Of a DNA stretch of 64,000 nt, positions 41,466 to 51,895 are shown one piece after another. The translations under genes and the position numbers were made by a program. Origin of the DNA: Heterobasidion occidentale. Its lineage: Eukaryota; Basidiomycota; Agaricomycetes; Russulales; Bondarzewiaceae. Positions within the stretch are counted from its first letter, which is position 1. The number at the start of each line of letters is the position of its first letter. The notes under the pieces were generated by a model. That model was not told the DNA's origin, ran no database searches, and saw only the letters and a list, made by a program, of their open reading frames with translations. Location: the NCBI GenBank assembly GCA_039111635.1, contig JBCAQO010000010.1, forward strand, positions 2,232,001 to 2,296,000. Direction: 5' to 3'.

Positions 41466-43527
41466 ATGTCCGACAATGTGCACTCCTACAAAGCCTCCAA
41501 GGAGGCCTTCGTATCAGGAATGACGGGGTCGACTGTGACCCACATAAATCTGCTGTCTGCAGCAGCCCTGGTACGTCGCACTTGTGTCGTGTTTGCGCCC
41601 AGCTCATCCCTGCCATGACCTTGGATAGTCCTCGATCGCACTCTACTCCTGCCTGCGTTCCCGCCTCTCTCTACATAGCTCTCAAAACTTCCCATCCGAA
41701 TTTCTGCTCCTTGTTACTCCTCTCTTACTCTCCGTAACCCTCTCCGCCAATGCCCCCGGCACTCTCTCCGCCCTCCTCCTCTTTCCCACAGCGTTGTTGC
41801 TCCTAGTGCCGCTGCGTGAATCTGGCACCCCACTCCCTTCCAGCGCCGACACGTCGCCGCGCACACCGGTAGTGCATGTCTGGCCCCCATCCACCGCCAG
41901 CACGTACTCACCATCGCTCGCGCCGCTACCGGCGCTCAGCACATATCGCGCACACATGATGCTGATGACCATCCTGTCCATCCTTGCCGTCGACTTCCCC
42001 GTCTTCCCTCGCATCCTGGCAAAATGTGAGACCTATGGCGTGTCTCTGGTATGTTACCCATTCAATCCCATCTACTTTTGCCTGCTATCGCGTCGCTCAC
42101 GGAGGAACAGATGGACATGGGCGTAGGCTCCTTCGTATTCTCCCAAGGCGTCGTATCCGCGATTCCCCTGCTCAAAGATCCATCATACCTCACGTCTCCG
42201 CTGATACCCAAAACGACGCGCACGCTTCGCAAAACCCTCCCCGTCATCCTCCTCGGACTGGTACGAGTCCTGCTCGTCAAAGGCACCGAGTATCCCGTAA
42301 AGTATTTCCACTCATCATGCCGCTCACCTCACATCATGATTGTCCCCGCCTGTTGCAGGAACATGTCACGGAGTACGGCGTCCACTGGAACTTCTTCTTG
42401 ACTCTCGGCTTCATTCCCGTCCTCCAGGTGCTCCTGCACCCGCTCATCGTGCACGCGCCCATCTCAATGATCGGTGTGCTGGTTGCTCTGGGTGAGTACT
42501 ATACGCTCTCTTGACTACAAAGTAAAAAGGCGCTCGTGCTGACGTTGATCGGCGCTAAGCACACCAGTGCGCCCTTTCCCTTGGACTGAGCCCGTACGTC
42601 CTGGACGCGCCGCGCACAGGACTGATCAGCGCCAACAAAGAAGGCATCGTCTCTCTCACCGGTGCGTCAAAATCGCCATCTTTCACCCTGAAACTTCTGA
42701 TCATCCCCTGAACTCAGGGTACCTCGCCATCCACCTGCTTGGACTCTCCACGGGCACGTTCTTGCTCCCGCCCTCTCCATCGCACTTCCGCCGCCGCCAA
42801 CAGTCTAATAAGCGCACTAAGCGCCGCGACAGCAACGCTGCGCCCAGGGCGCAAACGAGACCAAAAAACTGGCAGCGTTCAATCCGGCCCGGAGGGAGAA
42901 CGACAAGACGGCGACCGTGCTGTTCTCCTATACTACCATCTGGTGGGCCATGCTAGGAGCGTGCATGCTCATCGGGGTCGGCGGCGGCGTTTCGCGTAGG
43001 ATGGTGAGCGGCCCGTTTCCCGGCTCTGTGCTCCCTATAGTGCAGTTGCTGACGCCCGCTGTCCTTCAGGTCAATTTGCCTTACATCGCGTGGGTCGCGG
43101 CGTATAACACGTCTTTCATCCTCGGCTATCTATTGCTCGACCTCTACTTCTTCCCGTCGCCACTGTCGCGATCGGTGTACTCGCCCACGTCGAAGCTCAA
43201 GGTGCAGGACACTAGTCGCCTACCGACGCTCCAGCAGGAGCGACCGCAGACGGCCCCTCCATTATTGGAGGCTATCAACCGGAACGGGCTGGCATTGTTC
43301 CTCTTGGTGCGCGCTTCGCGCTGTTGTATCGTTCCGTGAACCGGGACACTGATGCGTAGGCTGCGATGCACGATTTGCAGGCCAACCTCGCGACGGGCGT
43401 CGTCAATATGAGTATGGCTACGATGTATGCGTCGGATGCGACGGCGATGGTCGTGCTCACGCTGTATGCGTTGGGTGTATGTGGGGCTGCGTGGGCGACG
43501 CGGGATCGCCGGCTCCTGAAGCTGTAA
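41466..43527 (+). CDS. GWT1: GPI-anchor inositol acyltransferase (GWT1 / PIG-W)
   Basis: Acylates the inositol of glucosaminyl-PI early in GPI synthesis, in the ER membrane. The start is MSDNVHSYKASKEAFVSGMT, continuing GSTVTHINLLSAAAL, FLLLVTPLLLSVTLSANAPG, YRAHMMLMTILSILAVDFPV, FPRILAKCETYGVSLMD, GVGSFVFSQGVVSAIPLL, GLVRVLLVKGTEYPEHVTEY, GVHWNFFLTLGFIPVLQVLL, PRTGLISANKEGIVSLTGYL, AIHLLGLSTGTFLLPP, and finally ATGVVNMSMATMYASDATAM to 43527. These are the conserved GWT1 blocks with about twelve membrane segments. Eight or more exons. The linker after SPSHFRRRQQ changes frame before ENDKTATVLFSYTTIWWAML. An intron with a weak acceptor (42803-42894) or a missing base in the A6 run at 42863-42868 would explain it. 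Otherwise intact. Confidence 0.9.
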
Positions 43528-44308
43528 TGGACGCGTCTATAGCATGTCGGTCGCCCTTGGAATGCTCTTGTGGACGGGGTGTCAGTAGCCATGGATCACC
43601 CTGTAACATACTGCTTGCGGGCGCGCTGTTGGTTCAGGAGAGGCTGTACGGCCCATTTCGAGGCTTCTATATGACTCATAGGCAGTATTGGTCTGGGTAT
43701 GATAACGATGATGCTTCTGGGACAGTGAAGTCTGACCAGCGTTTGAACGCGGTCGACCAGGACTCGCTTGGAGCAGTTGTATCACCGTCGAGCATTCGAG
43801 GAAGAACTGAGAATAAGAGAAAGCGCTCTGTCTTTAGTTCTGATGGATAGGTGGAAATGGCCAGCCAGCATGGTCCATGGATGGCTTGACACTCCTTCCG
43901 ATGACACGCTTCGACTTGACCACCACAGTTCCATTAGCCTAACCTATGCTATCTTACGTTCCTTCTTCAAATCATCGGTGACGTGGTCAGTCCCAGTCAG
44001 TTTGCATGGATCATGGTACAGCACCTTCAATTGCAGCGATGATTCTCGACGATTGGGGCATCTCAGCATCTGCAAGCCCATCTGCACGACCTGTTCACAG
44101 TGAGCGCTTTCTGTCATAAAAGTCTGTTGATTGCATGACGTCAGCACCCTGCGATCTATTGCTCGAGTGCGGATTTTTGCATGGGTTCCAGGCATCGTGT
44201 CAATATCCCCGAGTCACGCGCAAACACATCCAGTGCTGTGCAAGTATCAGGAGTATCGCCATTTGTCGCTCACAGTCAGCGTGGCCCCCCCACACCTTAG
44301 ACCTCACC
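43528..44308. other. Intergenic region between GWT1 and P450
   Basis: 0.8 kb containing the GWT1 3' flank and P450 promoter. No RNA gene, repeat or supported ORF recognised. Confidence 0.4.
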
Positions 44309-46990
44309 ATGTACGATCCCTGGAACATCGCAGTCTCTGTGATCCTCACCATCGTCATCTACATCGTCCTCAACGCGCCGCGGCCTGTCCCGACGCGTCT
44401 GCCACCGGGACCGGGATCAAATACGAACCCACGGGAGGCGCTCAAGCAGGCGGCAGAGAGCAAGAAGGGGGCATGGACCGTGTTTAATCAATGGACCAGA
44501 GTTTATGGCACGCTCAGCGACTCGCAAATGCTACCATGTTCATCATGTTAACGGGGTTATAGGTCCCGTGTTTGCGTTTTATCTGGGGAGAACGCCTGTC
44601 GTTGGTGCGCACAGCCTGGTGGTGCTTATCTTGAATCTCTGCACGGGCACTGAGTGGTCCCCCTAGTCCTCAACAGGGCCTATGATGCATGGGACCTCCT
44701 CGAAAGGCGCGGTGACATCTATTCTAGTCGACCAAGGCTGATCATGGCGTGTGTGGTCCACCCTTTTTTTTGGTCGTTCCATCCGCCAAACGCTGACATT
44801 CTGAATTCGTAGTCATGAGATACTCTCTGGCGGCATGCGCGGCTTGAGCATGCCCTACGGTTCACATTGGCGCAAATGGCGTAAGGTATGCTCCCTCGCT
44901 TTCATGCAATCGCTTCCTTGTGTTACAATTGATATCCATTTGATTGTCTTAATGGACCTTGTGGTATTGCAGATCCAGCATGCGGGCATGGGCTCTCGAG
45001 CCGCGAGAGCATACCGCGAGCACCAGACATTGGAGTCAACTCTCGTCCTACGTGACCTTGCTAAAGACCCAGGAAACTATGCAAAGTCCATTCAGCGGTC
45101 AGCACCTTTTCATTTTGATCCTCTCATACACTGGTCTGCTCTTTCCCTTGCGTGAACACCCTCTTCGCAATGCCCCACTTGAAGAAAACAAGAGATCCTG
45201 ACATGCATGTTGGTTTTCACGTGAAGATTCGCGACGTCTGTGGTGCTCAGCATCAGCTATGGTCGTCGTGCGCAGAGCTTGGACAGTGAAGTCGTGCAGG
45301 CAAATTATGATGCCCTATTAGGTGCGCGCGCAGCGTTCTGGCATCTAGGAGGTTCGTTTCGTCGAATTTGGACTCACTATAAGAGCTGTAGAGTTCCAAA
45401 AGTAAGCGCATCGCTCCAGAGCCATGCTTAAAATCGTCCTGATAGTCCTGCCTTGGTTGAATCATAACGCAGAGCAAGGTGAGCACCTCTTCGTGTGAAT
45501 TTGAATACTTGCCTAACCTGAACATTCTCATCCTCCTTGTCGATGTTGTGTCTTCACAGCACGGCTGGGAGGTACATTGTTGAATCGGCAAGTTGGCTTT
45601 TTCAAAAATATACAGCCCCATTCCTGACCTCCTCTCTACAGTGGCCCATCCTACTCTGGCTCCCGGTATGTTCTCACTGCCGTCCACATATAAGCACGTT
45701 AATTCCTCATCTCACGCGCTTGCAGCGCTTTTTTCAATGGTTCCGCCCTCCCTTCGACCGTACTCGCGCGCGAGACACCGCGCTCTATCTATCCCTCCTG
45801 AGATCCGCTCGTGCGCGCGCGGCTGTTGGCGAGGGTAAACCCTGTATGGCTGCGAGTGCGGGAGAGACGGTACAACACGAAGGACTCGGATTGAGCGAAA
45901 CGGAGGTAGCATACGCGGTGTCAGCACCGTTTGGTGCAGGAATTGATACAGTGAGTGGCATTTCTTTGATGCAAGACTCATTAGTATCTTCGAGCTGAAT
46001 GGATTGCGTTGGTCGCACAGACCTCTTCAAGTGTAGAATACTTCTTGCGTATGCTCCCCCTTTTATCGGGATGATGACTTGAGCATAACACGTCCGTATC
46101 GACACAGTCGCGGCTTTGCGTCACCCCATGGCGACCAGAAAGGCGCAGGCTGAGATAGATCGTGCCGTCGGGCGCGCGCGCCTCCCTACCTTCGCGGATG
46201 CGGATGCAGGAAATCTACCTTATCTGACTGCATTCATCAAGGAGGTCGAGAGGTGCACCCCGTCTCTCGCTTTTCTACTCTCTGTGCTCATGCCCGATAA
46301 TGCCTAGATGGCGCCCTGTTGTGCCACTTGCTGTACCACACGCATTGACGCGCGACGACGTGTATGCAGGCTACGAGCTCCCGCGAGGTTCGACAGTATT
46401 CGCGAATATCCAGTGCGTGCTTTGCCTTCGACGTCAGGTACCCTGGGTTGACTCCCGCCCGCACAGCGCCATGACACGTGACCCCAAGCTCTTCCCGAAG
46501 CCAGAGGTCTTCCACCCAGAGCGTTTCCTGCCCACCCTCGTGCCTTACGCTGGCGACGGTGGAGTCGGAAAGGAGAAAAACGCGATGGGAGAATACATGG
46601 ACCCTCATTTGAAGGACTTCACGTTGCCGTTCGGATTTGGGCGTCGAATGTGCCCTGGCATGCACGTCGCATCGCAGTCGATGTTCATCCTTGCAGCACG
46701 GTGCGTTTTCGACCGTTTTCGTTGCGCTCTTCCTGTTCGGTCAAGTTCATGATTATAAACACCCTGCTTGTAGCATCCTGTGGGCATTTGACATTCTCCC
46801 GCACCCAGACGATGCCGCGAATCCGAATATTTCGAAGAGGAGGAGCCCGTTGGACGATGAGATTAGTCTTGGCCTCGTGCGTGCGCCGGCGCCGTTCCGG
46901 TTTGAACTGCGCGTGCGACACCCGGACGCGCTGAAGATGGTGGAAGCCGAAGCGGCCGAGGCTGAGCTGCGTTTGACGGAATGGGATTGA
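44309..46990 (+). CDS. Cytochrome P450 monooxygenase
   Basis: The N-terminus has a membrane anchor (MYDPWNIAVSVILTIVIYIV) and the Pro-rich hinge LPPGPGS. Later blocks are WTRVYGPVFAFYLGRTPVV, LSMPYGSHWRKWRK (helix C WxxxR-type), FATSVVLSISYGRR, a truncated-looking I-helix APFGAGIDT, the ExxR motif EVERWRPVVPLAVPHA, FHPERFL (PERF) and the haem loop FTLPFGFGRRMCPGMHVASQ with the Cys ligand. It ends AEAELRLTEWD at 46990. Family resembles agaricomycete CYP5037/CYP5150-like proteins, but the subfamily cannot be given. At least ten exons with short introns; the second intron (44508-44562) has a GC donor. A haem-dependent ER hydroxylase is expected; the substrate is unknown. Confidence 0.88.
44508..44562 (+). 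other. Probable GC-AG intron in the P450 gene
   Basis: GTTTATG|GCACGCTC...GGTTATAG|GTCCCG yields WTRVYG-PVFAFYLG. No GT donor gives this conserved join; the donor GCACGC is weak. Confidence 0.6.
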
Positions 46991-47254
46991 AGATGCACTG
47001 AATGGTAAGTGGTGTACGATGGAACATTGGCCAAGTGGTTGCGTTGAGTGAAGGTTCGTTGGTCGTATGTGAAAGAAGATCTCAATGTTGTATCTCACGC
47101 ATGTGCGAGCTATCTTACAACTGAATCCGTCAGGGTCAGCGGTAGTCTGCTAGAGGCCTGGTTATTTTTTTTCGTCTTGGAAGTCGAGCAGATGCCCAGT
47201 ATCGCCTGACTCAAATCTAGACTAATCGCCGGTCAAGCGAAGCCTTGTGCGAAG
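46991..47254. other. 3' flank of the P450 gene
   Basis: Short gene-free stretch up to the transposon insertion. Nothing recognised. Confidence 0.35.
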
Positions 47255-47262
47255 CGTGAGAC

Positions 47263-47958
47263 AGGCCCCGGGAAGCTCACCCAAAGGTTTCCCCGAAAGT
47301 TAATCTTTTTCTGGCCGAAAATGTGCTAAAACCTTCCCGAAAGTTAATCTTTTTCTGGCTTGATTTGGAGGAAAATGGCCGATTCTTATCGGCTTTTAAT
47401 CTTTTTCTGGCCCTTCTGGGTGTCCGTATATGGAAAATTTTATGTCCGGAAGTCTCCGAGCAGCTTCGAGCATCTTCTGCAACATCATCAGACGACGCCC
47501 ATCCCACGTCTCTGCTCTTCTGCTTTGCTGCAAAGTGATTCTCTTATATCATGTCCCTTGATCTCAAACTTGCCGATCTTGTGCCAGACCGGCATGTGCG
47601 ACAGATCCGGAACATCAAGTTCAATCACCACGATCTTGTGCTGCTCGTCGCCCATAGCATGAACCGTCTGAAGATCCCTAGCACGGCTATGAATGTCTTC
47701 GGCGCATTGATGCAGCAGGCGCAGGAACCCGCAGATTTCCTTATTTTCTCGTCTTGGCTCGGCCCTCTCGTAAGGGGAAGAAATTAGAGGTAATGAGCTG
47801 TAATGAAACCGGAAAACAAGCGTGACATAATGTGACATAATGTGACAAATGTGACAAACCCTCTCGGACATATCTTTTTCTGGAGCAAAAGTTAATCTTT
47901 TTCTGGTCTGATTTGAGGGTTTTCACGGGGAAACCTTTGGGTGAGCTTCCCGGGGCCT
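47263..47958. mobile_element. 696-bp non-autonomous DNA transposon (hAT-like MITE)
   Basis: Perfect 33-bp terminal inverted repeats at 47263-47295 and 47926-47958, starting AGGCCCCGGGAAGCTCACCC. Flanking 8-bp direct repeats CGTGAGAC at 47255-47262 and 47959-47966 are a target-site duplication. An 8-bp duplication is typical of hAT elements. Five copies of a TTAATCTTTTTCTGG-type motif lie in the same orientation: 47299-47314, 47343-47358, 47396-47410, 47871-47883 (partial) and 47891-47906. No transposase is encoded. The centre holds a 78-codon open frame from 47551. Confidence 0.92.
47551..47787 (+). CDS. Short ORF inside the MITE, doubtful
   Basis: A 78-codon frame (MSLDLKLADLVPDRHVRQIR, later LVAHSMNRLKIPSTAMNVFG) in a protein-like composition. 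No family recognised. It may be a captured host exon or chance; the preceding sequence has splice-like signals. No evidence of translation. Confidence 0.25.
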   Translation: MSLDLKLADLVPDRHVRQIRNIKFNHHDLVLLVAHSMNRLKIPSTAMNVFGALMQQAQEPADFLIFSSWLGPLVRGRN

Positions 47959-47966
47959 CGTGAGAC

Positions 47967-49032
47967 TCGAACTTCATCCTCTACGGATAGGGCTGTTCTC
48001 TTTCAACCAAGCCGCCCACCCACATCTTCTGCCAGATTGAAGGGGACCTACTCATGCCTATATTTTGAAACGAAGCTGCTCATTTGCCCATCGACAAAGG
48101 CGACATGGACACAAGGCACACCGTCGCTTCGCTCCGGCGCCTTGCTCTTGCTTTTGTAGTCAAACTGTAATGTCTGGTTCGTGTCGGCCACGTTGACATC
48201 TTTTATACATTGTCGTACAGTTGTCGTACAGACTGATATATATATAATGTCCTACTTATGGATAAATTTGCCAGTTTCAGCACCACATCGTCTTAAGAGG
48301 AAGTTGTCCTATGTATAGATAATTTTGCCATTTTCTGCTCGACGACGTCTTATCTTTCTGTCCGTTTTCGTCCTATATAGGAAAGCTTTGTCTCATATGG
48401 TCAGATATGATCTCGTCTTTGAGGGTCGTTATCTCACTCTTGCTTTCAGCCTTGCACTGAGGGGCTCTTTAGTCACCCTCTTGCTTGCCTCTTGCGCTGA
48501 GGAGCTCTGTAATCACTTGGATGATCACTGTGTGACCGTTTGCGGTATCTGTGGCCCTCCTCGCTCTCGCTCAGTCGCTGAGGAGCTATGTGGTTGGCCG
48601 GTGAGGTGCTATCTCAACTTCATACCACAACCGTCTGTGGAGCTGTAAAGAGCGCTGGCAGTGCGGGAGCGACACAGCCACCGATCTGAACGGCCCAATA
48701 CAGGAAATCTTTACTGGAAATGAAATGCCTCATAGGAGAGCGTGTAGAGAGCCATATGCGGCAATGGTTTCTTATATGAGAAACCATTGACAGGATCAGA
48801 CAGGGGCAGCGAGATCAACGAGGGCGAGACCAAATAACAGTACACAAAATGTGGAGGTTTGCGTTATATAGTAGTAATGCAGGGTCGGAGACTCAAACTC
48901 TCGATCCCCAGTTTATGTAATTGTGATCGGTATCCACCGAGCCAACACAATGACGTCGATGTCGCAGCTCGATGAATGGCCGCCGTATGCTCAACGCAAC
49001 AAGTGCCATGATGGTGCTGCCGCCATCACCTT
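47967..49032. other. Intergenic region with hairpin and degenerate repeats
   Basis: Holds a perfect 11-bp stem hairpin CAATGGTTTCT-TATATG-AGAAACCATTG (48762-48789). Imperfect tandem copies of about 58 bp (TGTCCTAnnTATnGATAAnTTTGCCA) lie at about 48247-48370, and GCTGAGGAGCTCT-like repeats at 48455-48600. A 107-codon frame (48325-48648) has no recognised domain. No tRNA folds despite B-box-like words. Confidence 0.4.
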
Positions 49033-50491
49033 ATGTTTCATATCCCATCAGCAGTATTCTCTTTACGCAGCCCTTTACGGTCTGCCTTGTGGTCAAGTCG
49101 TTGCGCGACTAATTCACCATTGACATGTTGTAGACTGTTCTCGACGACGAGGCCATCGCGCTCCAATAATGTCGATGTCGCGCACGCGCGCTTCCTCGCA
49201 GAGTCGGGGGCGTCGTCGAAATGGAAGAATGGCGACGGACAGACGACGATGGGAGGGCTGGACGGGCCAGCAGATACTCTAGAAGGCCTTGGGAAGGGGA
49301 GAGGTATGTCATTCGCGATGCCGATCTCGTTGTTCGCCTTTTACAATATGTGATTTCTTTTTTCATTTCCATCAGGAAAGCTCTCGCCCACGTCGTCTCA
49401 CCTGTTCATGCTTATCCTGCCTTTGGGTGAGATCAGCCTGAAGTTACGGAACTCCAGAGGAAACGAGAAGAAGAGAGATCACCACATGACAAAATTGCCC
49501 CCACCGACTGTTTTCCTGCTGCATCCTTCCCAACCTTTGACCCACGTTAGCAAGCTTATCGTGTCATCGTTCTCCCCTGCTCGTCCCGAAGTTTCTTTTC
49601 GCAGCTCGGCGACGAACGGCCACCACATGCAATGGTCCGAAGCGACCGACGTCGGTGACTTCATACGCAGTGCTGCGCGCGCAACCGAGTTTGACATCCA
49701 CATCACTTTACCTGTTCACAAATGTTCTGGTGACAGTGATGAAAAGGATAACTCAAAGGGTGTGCTTGACGAGACCGTGATCACAGTCGAAGTGCCCACG
49801 TTTGCGGATCGGACGCGTTTCTTGAGACGCAGGTTGGAAATCATCACAAAGGAGTTGAAGAGCATGGAGGGTCTGAAGAAGGAGTGCGACCATGAAGCAC
49901 ACAGAGGTGCGCGGAGGATGGCGGTTGGTGGGTTTGGACTGCTTGTTGTGTATTGGGGCGGGGTCGCGCGGCTCACTTTTTGGGATTATGGCTGGTGAGC
50001 ATATATTTATTTTTCTTCATGCGCGGCAAAGGTGAATGCCAATTTCGTCTATTGCAGGGATGTCATGGAACCGATCACGTACCTCTCCGGTCTCTCGTCC
50101 GTCATCTGTGGCTACCTCTGGTGAGTCTATATATCCCATCTTCCGACACTCATTCAACTAATATCTCGCATCGTATTCGAGGTTCCTCTACCAAGGCCGC
50201 GAAGTGTCCTACTCGTCGGTGCTCGACCGCTCCATCTCGGCGCGCCGCGAGGCACTGTATAAAGCCCGTGGGCTCGACATCGATCACTGGGGAGACCTTG
50301 TCGCGGAGGCGCGCGTGCTGCGACGTGATATCGGACAGATCGCGCAAGACTATGATCATGATTTGGGGGGTGGCGGGGAAGAAATCCGGGAGTCTCAAGG
50401 CAACGAACAGGTGGAAGAGGACGTGCAAGTGGACAGGGCGGATGAGCCGAAGGACGATGGTGACGAATTGACTGGACGGCCCCGGCGATGA
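49033..50491 (+). CDS. Mitochondrial calcium uniporter (MCU)
   Basis: Pore subunit of the inner-membrane Ca2+ channel. The start MFHIPSAVFSLRSPLRSALW followed by RLFSTTRPSRSN is a typical mitochondrial presequence. Then come GKLSPTSSHLFMLILPLG, PTVFLLHPSQPLTHVSKLIV, WSEATDVGDFIRSAARATEF, EVPTFADRTRFLRRRLEIIT, and the first membrane segment MAVGGFGLLVVYWGGVARLT. The selectivity filter is WDYGWDVMEPITYLSG, the W-D-x-M-E-P signature. The second span is SSVICGYLWFLYQG, followed by an N/C-helix (EVSYSSVLDRSISARREALY) and a very acidic tail ending TGRPRR at 50491. Five or so exons with small introns; frame intact. Start chosen because it gives the presequence. Confidence 0.92.
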
Positions 50492-51895
50492 TGCGTTGAG
50501 GACAGGAATATGATGATACGCGAGTGTCTTCGAGTCCTTGACGAAGACAGCATGGACTCAAATTAGCTTGGACCACAGGTGCATTCAAGTTGGACGAAAA
50601 GCAGTGTGCTTGACCCTGATCGATGCGATGGTAGTTAGGAATCGAACACACACCCAACATCTGTCGCCTGTGAAGGGAGACTCATCGCCTCCGAAAGAAT
50701 GCGCAGATTTGGCGTCCCATCTCCGCTCGGAAGAGGCGCGGAACGTACGCAACGCGCGACGCATGTGTAGCAGGTCGATCGTTCCCTACACTGATTTATG
50801 ATCGTGCATCTCATGGTGAGTCTTTGTTCGCCGTGGCATAGAAAATACAGTCTTTCATATTGAGTGTACTATTCCCAGCTAAGTCAAAAAAATCCTCTGC
50901 TTTGTGACCTTCATGTGATGGTCAGGCTAGAGTCCTGCCTCACCTTTCACATTCGCACATACTTCCTCCTCGTGTTTAGGAAAGCGTTTGCCTTGCTTTC
51001 TCCGCACCCATTCGGCAAAGCCGGCGGACACTCTATTGTCTCCTTTTGGATGCTTGCAACTGTGTTCGATCTGCCGCGTATCACTGAATCATCTCTATGT
51101 CATAGCTGGGCATCCACGCCTAGCTCTAGGCCCTCAGCATTTGCATCCGGACACATTGTTCAACCACCCTCTACGGTTAGAAGCTCACGCGACAACGAAG
51201 GCGTTTACTTCGTGGGCATACATACGAAGGCCGCGATCTGATCCCGATACCGTTGAGATTTCGGGACACGCACAAGATGAGCGACACCCAGATCCTGTTA
51301 GTCGAAGGCTGCTTGTATGCGGCTCCGGCAGCCAAAGTCTCGCCGCTTCTTCCATTCATCCAGGATGAGTGCTGTTCTTGCAACGCGCAATGCGCCGTGT
51401 TCATCCTCCGATGTGTGAAGCTAGCATCATGCAGGTAAACTCAGAGACGGTTGATTAAAGACTCCTCACTCTATCTTTGCTGTGTAGTATGCTATGAGGA
51501 TCGTTCCACATTGCGCTATCAATTGTAATCCTTCCTTTCAAGCGTCACCATGGTCATGCATGGTAAATGTTGGGCCTGCCTGTGCTCCAGGTCCTCAACT
51601 TTCTCATCGGCCTCGTAGCTGCCCTTCACCCCGTCACAGGTGCGGAGAAATCGTTCGTATCTTCAAATCCTTCACAGTGGGTTCCAGCGCAGCCTTCTGC
51701 ATGACCTATGCTCATGTACGTGCTAAGAAATTACGGGTTGATGAACCCGAATGGACGACTGACACATCGTTTAAAAGGGTCCGCTAGGTCCGCCCATCCT
51801 CATCCACACCCTCTATCTCCAGGCATAACTATCCAGTCTTCGGGACATCCGAGGTCTCGAGCCAACCCGCTTGAGCCGCTACTGGCTTTTCTAGA
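50492..51895. other. Intergenic region between MCU and the EF-hand gene
   Basis: 1.4 kb without a supported gene, RNA or repeat. The promoter of the EF-hand gene is expected in its right part. Confidence 0.4.

Larger units (their letters stand above)
47255..47966. repeat. 8-bp target-site duplication CGTGAGAC flanking the MITE
   Basis: Identical copies at both ends immediately outside the inverted repeats. Confidence 0.9.

Noticed and set aside
47967..48035. tRNA-like B-box (GTTCGAGTC) on the minus strand next to the MITE
   Set aside because: No acceptor-stem or anticodon-stem pairing could be formed.
48325..48648. 107-codon plus-strand frame
   Set aside because: Overlaps degenerate tandem repeats, no domain, no splice signals.
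48860..48935. Second tRNA-like sequence (AGTTTGAGTCTCC on the minus strand)
   Set aside because: 5' and 3' ends do not pair; only the B-box-like word supports it.
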